Of a stretch of 64,000 nt of DNA, positions 1 through 11,183 are shown in pieces. Location of the stretch: positions 14,842,856 to 14,906,855 of the forward strand of contig CM040117.1 in assembly GCA_022559845.1 (NCBI GenBank), written 5' to 3'. A program made the translations under genes and the position numbers. The notes beneath the pieces were generated by a model that was not told the DNA's origin, ran no database searches, and saw nothing but the letters and a program-made list of their open reading frames with translations. Position 1 is the first letter of the stretch, and each line of letters begins with the position of its first letter. The DNA comes from Amorphophallus konjac. Taxonomy: Eukaryota > Streptophyta > Magnoliopsida > Alismatales > Araceae.

Positions 1-536
1 CATGCCCTCAACCTCTTTGTTCACTGCATTAAGGTGGATTTGTAGGTCATGCTCAACATTTTAACCAACAGATCTAAGATTCCTTGGAAATTTCTCGATC
101 TCTGTGAGGAGCTTTGGGGTTTTTTGGACTGGTTCGCTCCCAGTATCCAGCATATTTGCAGAGAGGGGAATCAAGTGGCCGATTTCTTTTCCACCCATGC
201 ATGCGACAATGGCTTCTAGCAAATCTTCTTTTCTAAAGATGATATTCCCCGGAGGGCTAAGGGGCTGCTCAGGCTTGATCGGTTATGAATTGGCACTATT
301 AGGGAGATTGCCTAATGTCCCTCATTTTCTTTCATTTCTGGCTTCCATCCTATTTTTTTATTTAGCTTGGGGGTATGCCCTCAAGCTATGCAGGGGTATG
401 CCCCGATGACAGTGTATACCTGATTTATTCAATTCAGTTCCATTCCCTTGGTGGTGCCTAGTGGAGCGGGTTTATTCCTCCCCGCTGGGGAGGGGTACGC
501 TCTCCGGGTGCCTCCTAGGTCATTTATTAAAAAAAA
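1..536 (+). mobile_element. LINE (L1-type) 3' end with RNase H remnant
   Basis: The first frame from base 1 translates to the end of a plant LINE RNase H domain: a tryptophan-rich stretch followed by the typical IC-REGNQVADF motif at about 150-190, with in-frame stops at 43 and 217. After the coding end comes a short GC-rich 3' tail with repeated GGGGTA(C/T)GC-type motifs, ending in an A-run (529-536), as expected for a poly(A)-tailed retrotransposon. The rest of the LINE lies left of the window. It is inactive: stops are present and only the tail is visible. Recognition is by motif and could be tested by a protein search. Confidence 0.65.
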
Positions 537-539
537 TGT

Positions 540-902
540 ATCATAGGAGTATAAGCCATGGGTGAATCCCTGTCCCATTGCTCCAAATGATTTTCTATGC
601 AGCATTTTTGTAATATGTTTGTAAGTGTAGCCAAAGAACTGACATGTGACCTGGTTGGAGGAGATAAATGATTGAGCTGTTTGATTATAGCATAAATTTC
701 TCTTTTTTCAACTTGCTTCTCTTTGTAGCTAAGGAGTTGAGATTCCAGATAGCATCTTGAAAAAAGATGCCCTTAAGAACCCCACAACAAAGGTTACACT
801 TCTGTCAAAATATTAGAATGATGTTTCCTTATGGTAGCTCAGCTCAAGGAGAATATCTGAATATTGATTTGTTCATTACTTCGGATGGAAGAATAAGCTG
901 TG
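540..902. other. Degenerate interval, possibly pararetroviral
   Basis: No convincing gene. The plus strand has a short open stretch at 767-976 and the minus strand shows fragments of open frame that continue the neighbouring coat-protein-like frame after stops. The base composition (AT-rich) matches the flanking caulimovirid remnants, so I infer it belongs to the same integrated sequence, but no motif is recognisable. Confidence 0.3.
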
Positions 903-1425
903 TTACAAACAATTTAAAATGGACCTCTCTGGAAGGAGACATATTAAGTTTGAATAATCTGCCACTTCTTCGGTAGAATAATAGTGCCTTTTTGACGTAG
1001 ATGGCTGATCTTCTTTATCATTAGAGTTGCAGAAGATATTACCAGAATTTGCCATTTGGACTTGATATGGCTCTTGCTCTTGAGAATATTTGGATGTTGA
1101 TTCTTTCAAAGCCAATGTGTAAAGTTGAGCATGCTGTTGAATAGCCTCTTCGTATTGGTATGGGGTTTCTAGCAGTTCCCAATCTGAGTCAACCTCCTGA
1201 ATGTCGAAGATTGCTTTTATGTGCTTAGGCGCTTTGTTAGGACAATTCCTTGCAAAATGTCCCGCTTGCTTACAAGCAAAGCACTCATCTTTTTTACTAG
1301 CTGCTCTTCTTGTTGTTTGTCTTCTCTTAAAGAATTTATAAGGCTTGAATGACCTCTTCCTCTTCTGCCCTTTGATTCTCACAAATCTTGGCCTGGCAAA
1401 AGGCTTTCTTCTGCTATATCGCTTT
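903..1425 (-). pseudogene. Caulimovirid coat-protein C-terminus (basic region plus CCHC zinc finger), endogenous copy
   Basis: The minus-strand frame starts with an Arg/Lys-rich basic stretch (about 1300-1425) followed by a CX2CX4HX4C zinc knuckle at about 1230-1275 (CFACKQAGHFARNCP) and an acidic tail with an isoleucine/aspartate-rich segment. Basic region, then zinc knuckle, then acidic tail is the arrangement at the end of the coat/Gag domain of plant pararetroviruses (Caulimoviridae). The frame ends at 903 and has no start of its own. It is joined on its upstream side directly to reverse-transcriptase thumb sequence at about 1425, which is the wrong order for a caulimovirid genome, so this is a rearranged genomic relic. 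It could also derive from an LTR element, but the basic/zinc/acidic layout favours a pararetrovirus. Confidence 0.6.
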
Positions 1426-2122
1426 TTATATGCGAGTTTTTTCTAAAAGTTTAGGAATGAAATTCCTGAGATAGTTTACGCAACCCATAAAATGCTAGCA
1501 TTGTTGTAGACTTTCGAGCTGCGTTGGAAATTTTGAAAGTTTTTCCAACGGGTGTGACTGCGTGAATATATTTCCCTTTTGGATAATAACTCCCATGAAT
1601 TCTACCTTTTCAACTGTGACTTGAAATTTATCAATCGATGCTGATATGCCAATGCCATGCTTTTGAATGATTTCTATGAATTGTTGAAGGTGTTGCAGAT
1701 GTTCCTGCATATTATCTGAGAACATTAAGAAATCATCAATATAATTTGCAATTAATGTTGCATATGGCTTAAATAATTCGTCCATGGGTCTTTGAAACTG
1801 GGCAGGAGCATTCTTTAACCCAAATGGGAGAACCAGCCATTCATAAAGCTTGCAAGGGGAGGAAAAGATTGTCTTATGGATGTCAGACTCTACTCTCTTT
1901 ATCTAATGGTAGCTGGATTTGCAATCAAAATTTGAAAATATTGATTTTTGGGCTACTCTTTGTATCAGCTCTTCTTTGTTGGGGAGAGGCCATTTGATAT
2001 CTATTGTGACTGCATTCAAAGGCCCATAATATATCACCATACGAGCTTTTCCTCGCTTTTGTTCTGCATGGTATAATCATTCCAGGACATATTGCAGTGG
2101 ACGGCTTGGAGCAATGGCGCAA
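1426..2122 (-). pseudogene. Caulimovirid reverse transcriptase fragment, endogenous copy
   Basis: Minus-strand translation gives, in order, the RT N-terminal motifs (about 2020-2080), the FDCKSS-type finger/palm segment, the LPFGLKNAP motif (about 1800-1830), the catalytic YIDD motif (about 1733-1745) and the thumb GCVNYLRNFIP segment at about 1450-1480. This is the RT core of plant pararetroviruses. Stops interrupt it (for example near 1905 and at 1495), and no RNase H follows; instead the coat-protein-like basic region begins. It is therefore a broken, non-functional integrated copy. I describe only its layout. Confidence 0.7.
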
Positions 2123-2129
2123 GTGTCAA

Positions 2130-2195
2130 ATATTCATAGACACCGGTACAAATATAAATTGGTGCCACAAGGATTTCTGCAAAAACTGGCACTAG
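2130..2195 (+). pseudogene. Aspartic-protease-like fragment, opposite strand
   Basis: A 21-codon plus-strand stretch carries an IFIDTG motif (Asp codon at 2139-2141) followed by Asn/Cys/His residues, resembling the start of a caulimovirid aspartic protease. It ends at a TAG at 2193. It directly abuts the minus-strand reverse transcriptase but in the opposite orientation, which indicates inversion within the integrated copy. The motif is short, so the assignment is tentative. Confidence 0.4.
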
Positions 2196-2272
2196 TTATC
2201 TCTTGCTTCATATAGCTTGATTCCATTTAGATTCAAAAGGATGAGATAAGGCAATTAAATTACATCACTCAT

Positions 2273-2473
2273 TTGACTACATTTGTAGAAAAGCACTTTA
2301 TGAAAGTAGAAGTCCAACTAAATGATAAACAGAAGAATCTAGATATGCTGACAGCCTTAGTGAAAGGTCTAAAACAGCAAAGCGCACCAATATCTAGTAC
2401 ACTACTAGCTCATGAAGCTAGTATCAAACTCCTAAAAAATCAATTAGTTGATTTTGCAACGTTCAAGAAATAG
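2273..2473 (+). pseudogene. Unrecognised coiled-coil-like fragment
   Basis: A 66-codon open frame, with an open stretch just upstream, gives a Lys/Leu/Gln-rich protein with heptad-like spacing of hydrophobic residues, ending at a tandem pair of stops (2471-2476). I do not recognise it. Its position between the protease-like piece and the solo LTR, and the similar AT-rich composition, suggest it is another part of the pararetroviral integrant (several caulimovirids encode small coiled-coil proteins), but that is inference. It may also be a chance open frame. Confidence 0.25.
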
Positions 2474-2602
2474 TAGTGAAATGTCTGTCAAACTCATATC
2501 CATTATGCACTAGAGGAACAAGAGAATTATAATTGCGGTATCCATTGCAAATAGGATGTTCAATCCCTAATGCCTCAAGAATACCAAATAGCGAGTTGTA
2601 AG

Positions 2603-4378
2603 TGTTGACGTGTTTTTACTTACGCTTTATTTCTTTACTCGGACTTAAAAGATCTCTTCCTATCCCTTCTACTAAATCGATGTGAGAAATAAATGGAAAA
2701 TAGAAGGGGGACAGAAGGGGTGTAAACATGTGATCGCCACCAAGGTGCCAAACATGATGGACATGCCATACCTTGGAAAGAGGGGAGGTACTCGCCTTTA
2801 ACCAGCACTGCAGGGGATGAGCGGCCCGTGAAAAACCGCCTTAAGGGTAGTGCGGCCGCTCGACAGAGCGCTCGTCAGTGCTGGGGTGGAACGCGGGATG
2901 AAGAACGAGGGATGATGAACGGTTCAGGATCGGCCGCGAGAAGGAGATGAATGGTGTAATATTGGCCGCACTTCCCTTAGAATGGACAGTCTGGAACCAC
3001 CCAACGCCACCACGCCCTAAGATGCAAAGGTCCAACCTCCACCCTTTCCGGCCAGCCAGAAAGGATGGGCCTCGTGTTAGTGTGTTGCTGACCTGCGAAA
3101 CAGAGTGTAGAACACAAAGAAAAACCCGATATCAGAACTATAGAATGTAGCAAATGCTCAAACGGAAGGAAATAAACATAAGTAAACGAAATGGGGGATA
3201 CCTGGGGGGTTTTAAACCCTTAGGGGCACCAAAAACGTGGGAGGATGTGTGAATGACAGTGCAAGTGAGGAAAAAACGTGGAGAATGGGTGTGAAGAAAA
3301 CAAGCATGCAACTAGAGGAGACAGGACTATCAAATGCAAAAAAAGACTCAAAACAAAGACTATTCCCTGGACCGGAGGCTTGTATGGACGTAGAAGGCCT
3401 CCCTCCCTGGTGCTAGGTCACTCAAAGATTCGGCAGGGCTTCGCCGTCGACCAAAAATCTCCCCCCCTTTCGAAGGTAGCCTCTAGGGTCTATTTATAGA
3501 GCCTAGGAAGCCAGCCCCGAAATTAGGATTTTTAGGCATTTTCAGGTCGAGATAATCAAAGGAAAGTCGTAGATAATCAGATTATCTCTCATCCAGAAGA
3601 AACGGCACTCAAAATGACTCAGTATCCGCGGAGAAAATGACGGGAGAAGTTAGGGATAAAACCATGGATAGAGAGAGAAAACCCTTGCAATTCTTTGGAA
3701 TCGAGACGATGAACGGTCTCACGATAGACCACCCAACGGGATGAGCGGCCATCTCTTAGGCCGTCCAACCCTGTCAGTGGAAATTCAAATAAATCATAAA
3801 TATTATCCAACTATCCATCGAACAGACCAAAAATCTCGCCGTTGGACTCTCATAGATGAACGGCTAATCATAGACCTTTCATCTACAAGCGCGGCCAAGA
3901 GAAAACCGCTCATCCCTTGTCGGTGATAAATCAAAATAGATTAGATAATTAGATAATTATCTGAAAACCAGCGACGTTAGGACTCTGGGAGATAGACGGC
4001 TTAGTATGTACCGCACAATGGTCTTATGCGGCTATGGCTAGGCCGTATATATGCTTGTCGGTGATAATTCATAAAATCATCTAAATATCCCATAAATATA
4101 TGAACGGCCCAGTATCAACTGCACATATGGTTGAACGGCTGGAGGTTGACCGCACATGTACATGGGCGCTTGAAATTCATAGAAAAGCTCAATCAACCAA
4201 AACCAAGGCCCATTAAGCCCTGAATCAACTCGGACCTAGCCAGGGAGGGAGGCTACCCATAAAAATGGCCCAAAACGTTGCCTGAAAATAGCCCAACAAG
4301 TGATGGATAACTCGAGGCATCAATAAATGGGAGTAAGAGAAATGACTCAACTTATCGGCAAAAAAATGGGTGTCAACA
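2603..4378 (+). mobile_element. Probable solo LTR (1.78 kb)
   Basis: The interval begins TGTTGAC and ends GTCAACA, a perfect 7-bp terminal inverted repeat of the TG...CA type, and is flanked by GTAAG (2598-2602) and ATAAG (4379-4383), a 5-bp duplication with one mismatch. There is no primer-binding site after it and no polypurine tract before it, so it is a solo LTR left by recombination between the two LTRs of one element. A TATA-like TATTTATA lies at 3491-3498, fitting an LTR promoter. No coding frame of note is inside. Strand is assigned from the TATA box. The family is not identifiable here. Confidence 0.55.
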
Positions 4379-4956
4379 ATAAGTAGCCATGAAGAATAAA
4401 TTGAAGCACAGAGTACTCACAGATAGAGTTGTAAGTACCACAGTTAGCACTCAATACAACTCATCTAAATATCTTCGGATATGGCCTGGTTTAGAGAAGT
4501 TAAAACACGGGCCCCTTTGGTAACCGGTTAGGGGTGGAATAAGGGGCTTTATTCCGGCGGCTAAACCCAATTTGCATTTGAGGATGCGTTTAGGAAACCC
4601 CGCTTTGTAACCGAGATTGGGGCTAATCCATGTGAACACCTCATTCGAGCCTTGCGATCGAATAGGGCAATCGAGCGGGGTTAAGCGCCGATCGTGAGAA
4701 AAGGGCAGGCAGTGTCACTTTCTCCCCTTCATCCCTCCCATGACTTGCTCCTCCCTCCGCGTGCCCTCCGACTAGGGTTCGCACTGTGCTGAGTCTTCAG
4801 GAGAGGATCGACGAGGACTGATGCAGGTCATCCTCCTCGGCATAGCTAAGGCTAGCTAGGGTTGCAGTTCTTCTGACCCTGACGAGATGCGACGCAACCG
4901 ATTCCTCCCCCGATGACTACCCTTTACCCCTCTTGAGGTTCTTCCTGCATCCTTTC
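4379..4956. other. Unclassified interval between solo LTR and Sirevirus
   Basis: No open frame of interest. From about 4508 there is a GGGCCCCTTTGGTAACCGG sequence of the kind often seen at the ends of plant DNA transposons and MITEs. No matching inverted end is visible to the left of the Sirevirus LTR; if real, the other end would lie beyond the nested elements and outside the window. The right part (4730-4950) is GC-rich and resembles a 5' leader or genic flank but holds no coding sequence that I can support. Confidence 0.3.
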
Positions 4957-7000
4957 TGTTGGATCCCCGAGTTGATTTTGGTGATTTGATTTTAATGATG
5001 ACAAATCGTGTGTGCATGTGTTGTGGAAAATGTCCATTGATGTGAAAAGAGCTTATATTTTGATTATCTTACTTTGCAGGATAAACATCCAAGGTAGACA
5101 TCATTTACAAGCAAAACCCATGCTTGCATGAGTATTTTAATGTCCATGATTCAAAACAGGTTGTAAATCTCATTGATGTTCAAGGATGGTATGTCAACCC
5201 ACTTGTGTTTTAAGTATTCTCTTCATGGGTCTTAGAGGTTTCAAAATCTATTGGAGAGTTCAGGTTGACAATGGTTATTGTTCATTGGACTTTTGAGCTG
5301 GTATGTGTTTCAACTTGCTTTACATATCACTTGATAAAATCAACTTGTATGGTGTTTGACCATTCACATGAGCATTGATGAGTTTGAGGTGAATGAGTTT
5401 TATGTACAGAAAAATGCATGTCTAAATGACCTCATTCTCAGTTGAGATTTTGTTGGCTTGAGAGTGTTTCTCATGTATATGGTTTTATGAAGAAACTATG
5501 ATTGGGATTTAATGAATGAAGCTTTATGCAAAAACTATTCATTGGGTGAATATGGTGTATTTGATGTTCATATGCATTGCATAAATGCATGTCAAAGTGT
5601 TTTCACCTTTGGCCAAAGTTCCGGGTTGTTTTCATAAATATCTTCCATGAGGTTGTATTACATTGAAAGTATTTTATGCATTTTAGAAATGAGATTTTTG
5701 GGGGTTTTAATGTGCTTGATCTATTCTAATAAATCTTATTGAAATGTGGTTTAATTTGTCCTAATACTTTGCTGAAAGTATGGTAATTATATCTTGATTT
5801 TTGGAGGTGGTTTTGATGCTTGAAAATGGCTTAAAACTGTGTTTTCAGACCCTTCTCAGAAGGGGTCGACCCCTAGGGTCGACCCCCTCTGGGCTGAGTG
5901 ATGTCTGCATAGCAGACAGCCCAGCCAACTAAAGGGGTCGACCCCCTCCAGGCAGGGTGCTGGTTGGGCAGTTTTTTGTGTAGAATCTGTGAGAGTCGAC
6001 CCCCTCCGGCACGGGGGTTCCGGATCCGATCTTAACTCATTCAAAACCCTTTGAAACTTTACCATACTACCCCCCATTGGTTCCTAATCATATTAGGATG
6101 TTTCTAACATGTATTGGGAGGGTTTTATGTGCCTTTTCCCCTCTCTTTGAGATGTATATAAAAGAGCTACGATTTTGTTAGAAAGATGAACCCTAATGCT
6201 TATATTTCTTATCTTGTAGGTGAAGAAAAGGGGGAAAGGAAGAGGAGCTCGTGAAGGAAGGTTTTGATCTACATCCATGCTTCTTTGGAGCTCATGGTAG
6301 AAGGAAAAGAGAAGCGGCTCGAAGAGAGGATCGAGGAGATGCCTAAAACGACACCGTCCGACTTCCCTCCGACCTAGGCTTCAAGGGATTTCTTCTATTG
6401 GCTTATAGAGCTCAAGGGGATACATTCTACAACCTTTGCTCATCTATCTATGTTGTCTTTCACTGTTTACATTTTGGTTTGAGCTGTATTGAGCATATTT
6501 CTATTTTCTTTGAACTAGAGAAAACATCTTTGAACTAGAGAAAACATTGTGGGTGGACCGTTTGTATACGGTCGTGTGGATATTGCTGCGATTGGCGCAG
6601 CATGTGTGTGTGTGGTTTGATCCCGGTGTTGGATCATTGTGGAGACGAAGTCTCCGTGTGTGTTGGAGTTTTTACTCCGTGCGCTTCGTTGTGAGCGAGT
6701 GAAGCCTCACCGTTTTGGTGAGGGGTGGACGTAGGGAGCCCGTCGTGGTCCCGAACCACCTTAAAAATCCCTCTCACACCGTGTGTTAATGTGGTTTGCA
6801 TGATATATCTATTCTTGTTGATTGTGTGAGATCAGTTAGCTTGTGAGAATTGATTTCTTCATAGCTTATATTTCATCCGATCATTCTCTACGTTGGTAGT
6901 TATTTTAATTTGATGTGTTAAAGTTTAAAATCTATAATTTCGTTTGGGGGACAATTCAACCCCCCCTTCTTGTCCGCGTATATTGTTATCTAGGCCAACA
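4957..7000 (+). repeat. Sirevirus (Ty1/copia) 5' LTR
   Basis: The 2,044-bp LTR runs from TGTTGG to CCAACA, a perfect 6-bp terminal inverted repeat, and is followed two bases later by an initiator-Met primer site. Its opening (TGTTGGATCCCCGAGTTGAT) is typical of Sirevirus LTRs. A TATA box (TATATAAA) lies at 6155-6162. Four GTCGAC-centred palindromes cluster between 5861 and 6010, and a 20-bp tandem duplication sits at about 6508-6547. The matching 3' LTR is not in the window, because the Tat element interrupts the Sirevirus. Confidence 0.85.
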
Positions 7001-7002
7001 AT

Positions 7003-7014
7003 TGGTATCAGAGC
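7003..7014 (+). other. Primer-binding site, initiator tRNA-Met (Sirevirus)
   Basis: TGGTATCAGAGC, the standard complement of the 3' end of plant initiator tRNA-Met, lies two bases after the LTR end. It would prime minus-strand DNA synthesis. Confidence 0.9.
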
Positions 7015-7070
7015 ACAATCTCAGATTGTTTTATCGGACCTTGCGGTCTAGGAGTAAAGATCGTTTAGCG

Positions 7071-8081
7071 ATGGAAAGTAGAGGGATGATTCCTTAGGGA
7101 CATTCTATACGTAGGCCACCATTTTTTGATGGCACTAATTACCCCTATTGGAAAAATAGAATGATAGTGTTTTTGCGAGCACATGATTATACTACCTGGA
7201 AAGTCATTAGTAAAGGTCTTTATCAATTGCCCGATGATGAGGACAGTTGGACTGAAGAACATATTAAAAACTCATGTGCAAATTTTAGGGCTATGAATAT
7301 TGTTCAATGTGCTATTCATCCGAATGAATATTCACACATATCTATGTGTTCCTATGCACAGGAAATGTGGGAGAAGCTCCAACTCATATACGAAGGAACG
7401 TCAGAAGTAAAGGAGACAAAAGCAAATCTATTGGTCCGAGAATATGAGCTCTTCATGATGAAGCCGCATGAGACCATCTCGGACATGTTTGCTAGGCTTA
7501 TGGAGATCTCGAATGGGTTGAAGGCACTGGGAAAAGAATATACAAATCAAGTGCTAGTGAGGAAGGTGTTGCAGTCCTTATCACCACAATGGCATACAAA
7601 AGCGACCGTGATAGAAGACTCTAAAGATCTCACTACACTCAAGCTGGATGAGTTGATTGGGTCCTTGATGACCTATGAAATCAACATTAATAGGACAGAG
7701 GAAGAGAAAGGGAAAAATAAAATAGTGGCATTTAATGCTTACTCAAAATCTTTTGAGGAGAGCGATGAAGGGTCAAGTCTGAATAGTAGTGAGGAAGAAC
7801 TTGTGGATGTCATCACTAGCAAGGCTAGACAAGATGGCACTTCTTTTGGAAAAATTTTGAAGAAAAAGGAAATTAGATGCTATGAATGTGGAAAGGTCGG
7901 CCACATGAGAAGTAAATGCCCAAGTCTTCAGAAGAAACAGAGGAAAGAAAAAATGAAGAAGCCCAAGGCCATGAAGGTGACATGGAGTGATGAGGAGGAG
8001 AGCGAGTCCAAATCTGAGAAGGATGATGAGCTGGACGAGGCAGTCCAGAATCTATGTTTAATGGCAAATGAAGAAGATGAC
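7071..8081 (+). pseudogene. gag: Sirevirus gag, truncated by the Tat insertion
   Basis: Gag forms the virus-like particle and binds the element RNA. The frame opens at ATG 7071, meets a TAG at 7095-7097, and is then open from 7161 to the Tat boundary. Domains: a copia-type Gag region (UBN2/Retrotran_gag family) with FFDGTNYPYWK just after the early stop and helical segments to about 7700; a Lys-rich linker; one CX2CX4HX4C zinc knuckle at 7878-7919; then an acidic Ser/Glu-rich tail. The protein would continue into pol but is cut at 8081, where the Tat LTR begins. The extra residues that read on into the LTR are not part of the gene. Both the early stop and the insertion make it inactive. Confidence 0.85.
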
Positions 8082-10955
8082 TGTTGTACCCGGACTATTT
8101 CCCCAGCAAAATACCAAGAAATAGGGGTTCGGGAATTTCCTCGAACACCTTAAAGGCATGGGCTACCCGGCCCCTCCAACAACCCAGTGGGTCCGAACAA
8201 CGGCCCTAGCATGTTATCCGAGGTGCACGATGGCTCTAGTAATCGATCGGGACCACTCCCGACTCATAAGTCGCGGACTTCCTCCGCACTCTTCACGGTC
8301 ACCCGGGCCGCCCCGAGGACACTCCGAGTACAAGCCACGCAACGTGGCACTCAGTGAAAAGGCTGAGGGCCTACCCCGGAACGCCTTCCCTCAACCCTCC
8401 GAGGTCAAAGGGAGAACCAAATAGGTCAACCACGGGCTCAGGAGGCCCGTAGTACGCGTGTACGGCTCACACACGTGCGTTCGGCATTCTACCGAACACC
8501 TTGTGGGAGCACGTGTTTCAACCCTTCTACACCAGCCCATGGGCCACCCCATGATCCCAGTACACCAATTGGGTCCTACAACGACCCCCCAGCAAGCCGG
8601 GGCCACCCCCGACCCTCAGACACGTGGCAACATGCCAGTCGACTTTAGCTCTCGGGCCAACCCGAGGCTACCCTGCCAACCCGCCGTACAACACGGCACG
8701 TAGCACAAGGTAGGACCCAACGGCCCAAGGTGCCTCCTCCCAGCCCCTACGGACTCCTACCCTTGGCCCTTGGCCAAATCCGAGGCCCGTCGGCCACCTA
8801 CGTGGCTCGTTCGGTAACCCGGGGTGTGTCGGGCATTCTCCCGAACACCTTGCGAGTGGCCACTACAACTCGAAAAATAATGGCTCCCATGGGCCATCTC
8901 AATACCCCGAAACTTCATATCCCCCAAGGGATATCCCCATACAATGAAGGAAGATCCCCGGGGGCCATCCCTCGGGGTTACGGCTTTGCCCGGGGGCCCG
9001 TGAACTCCCCGGGGGCCGCGCCTCCTCCTCAGCCCGGAGGTCCGACAGCCCTCCCCAGTCCCTGTTCATACAGATGCGGTCCGAGGTTCGTGTAAAGCTC
9101 GTTCATTGTACCCGTACATGGAAGAATTTGCAAAGACGAAGTCCAGGGAATACGTGGAGTCGCACACGTCAATCCCTCGGTCTACGCGCACAAGCAGCCA
9201 GTCAGCCAGTCCAAGCCCGTATCCTTTGTCTTCTAGCGTCCAAATGAGTCAAAGTGTGGATAAATTAACCAAAAAATTGGGTTTTATAGAAGGGGGGGAC
9301 CACTCCCTCTCTCTCCCTCTACCTGGTCCGTCCAAACCCCCCTTGGGGAGGGGTTTAGGCGGACCAGCTTGGACCCCTAAGCTGGTCCGCCTAAACCCCA
9401 TCTCTTCCACTCACACACACACACACACACGAAAAAACACATAAAAAATTCAAATAAAATAAAAACAAAAACACTATTTGGGGGGTTTACCCGGACCAAG
9501 TTGGACCCTCAACTTGGTCCGCCTAAACCCTACCCCTCACCCCTCCAAACTTCTATAAATTGCCCCCCTTTCCAACCAGCAAAAAAAGAACGCATGCATA
9601 CAACGCATGAAGGAAGGAAGCAACGCACGGACGAGCTAACTTCCCCGGCCTAATTGTCGCACCCTCGGACTCCTGAGGCTTTCGGCAAGGGTCGGGAATA
9701 TGAGAAGACAAGTGCGCGCGCGATTGACTTGCTAGTCGACTCACACACGCCGAGGGTATGTCTCACGTACTCCCCTCACACGGTGTCTAGCCGTCTCATG
9801 CCAAGTCCATCCCCGCCTCGTGTAACATGGCCGTACCAACGGTGAATACGCCCGCGCCCCGGGTCTGCCCGTGTATGTCGACTTACGACACCTACCGCAG
9901 TGACGAAGGGTACCGCGTAACTATCGCGTCGGCCCTCGACATGGATCCACGTGCCCACTGTTCATCTTCTAGTCGGCCGTCGGCCCCTCAGATTGACAAA
10001 TCAAATCTAGTCGGACCTCTGGCCCGGGAATTACAGTCCCGGGGGTGACCTTGACTGGCCAGCATGACAACATTCGCCGTCCGAGACCCAGACCCGGCCG
10101 CTCACCTTGAGCCGCGTCCGACCTCCGCCAGGCGCCAGCCATGTCCGTTCTCACCACCAAGACAGTCAGACCTACACCAACTCCTCTGTAAAGAGTTCCA
10201 GTAAAGCATGCGGACACCCGCTTTGGTTCGCAATGACCTGGGGGCCGACTCACGTGTTGGAAATGTCCCGCGGCTTGCGCCCGTTGTACTTCGGCCTCCT
10301 CAGCCCATTTGTAAAGCCCATGTGGCTCATCGTAAAACCAGTGAAATACATACGCCCGTATTCGGGCCCCCAGCTTCCTACCCACACCACTCGGCATCCG
10401 TGCCTGATACCCCAACTCCAGTGAACGCCCCTCAGTCTAACACGTACCCCTAGCTGCTGAATGCGCCCGGCCCTACACCCATGGCTTCAGACACATATAC
10501 AGACTTTTCTTCAGCATGGAACGAAGGTATTCAGATTCAATCCGATGTAAATAAACACCGGTTGCTTGCGGCCGATGGGGAAAGACGTCCTGTACACAAT
10601 TCCGGTAATCGCCTACGCACTCGCACCCATGGAACCCCTTCTCTCCACGTGTCGCCCGATCGCCTGAGCCCACGTGTCGCGCCCTGGTGGCGCTTCCCAG
10701 GTCAAACCTTGGTTCCATGAGTGATTGTCGAGAGATCGACTGGGATGCCCGCACCCTGTCCGGTTAACCCTTAGCCTGACATTCCCGTGCCATTCCGCCC
10801 CTTTCGACTTTTCACAAAAGGAGAGTGCCCGGTACTGCCGTGAGAGGCATGCAACCGTAAGGAAAATACCTGAGATACATCAAACTCTCGTATTTTCCTT
10901 CCCCGCTGTATTCCTTCCTTTACCCCGGTTAATCGGCATAAAAACCCGCGCAACA
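8082..10955 (+). repeat. Tat 5' LTR
   Basis: The 2,874-bp LTR starts TGTTGTACCCGG and ends GCGCAACA. The start matches the 3' LTR start at 51784, and the sequence remains recognisably the same up to the window end (64000 corresponds to about 10134 here). A TATA box (TATAAAT) lies at 9554-9560. It contains three short hairpins built on a (T)CGG...CCGA(AC) stem at about 8121, 8479 and 8826, and a cluster of inverted copies of GGTCCGCCTAAACC between 9320 and 9535. A short (CA)n lies at about 9412-9430. Confidence 0.9.
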
Positions 10956-10962
10956 GAGAGGA

Positions 10963-10980
10963 TGGCACGCTCGGTGGGAC
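10963..10980 (+). other. Tat primer-binding site
   Basis: TGGCACGCTCGGTGGGAC lies seven bases after the LTR end. This type of primer site recurs in Tat-lineage elements. The exact tRNA is not assigned here. Confidence 0.7.
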
Positions 10981-11183
10981 GTCTCCCGCCTTCCTTTTTT
11001 TTGCTGAAGAAAAGTATGTGCCAGTCCTGAAGCCCGGTGCCCTTTCCCTGTCCTTGCAGGAGAGGCAGAGGAGGGCACTCGGGGGCATTCTCCAGCGGCT
11101 CCCAGTTCGCGTTCTGATCATCGGGCCATTCTCGGTGACTGTCAGCGACCGTCGCCTCCGCAGCTCTCAACATTCTGGCAACC

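Noticed and set aside
4508..4640. DNA transposon/MITE terminus
   Set aside because: Only one candidate end is seen, with no matching inverted end or target duplication in the window.
7003..7014. tRNA gene fragments at the TGGTATCAGAGC sites
   Set aside because: These are primer-binding sites next to LTRs, not tRNA genes.
9654..11030. Many short open frames on both strands in the Tat LTR
   Set aside because: GC-rich LTR sequence; the frames are not conserved between the 5' and 3' LTR and have no motifs.
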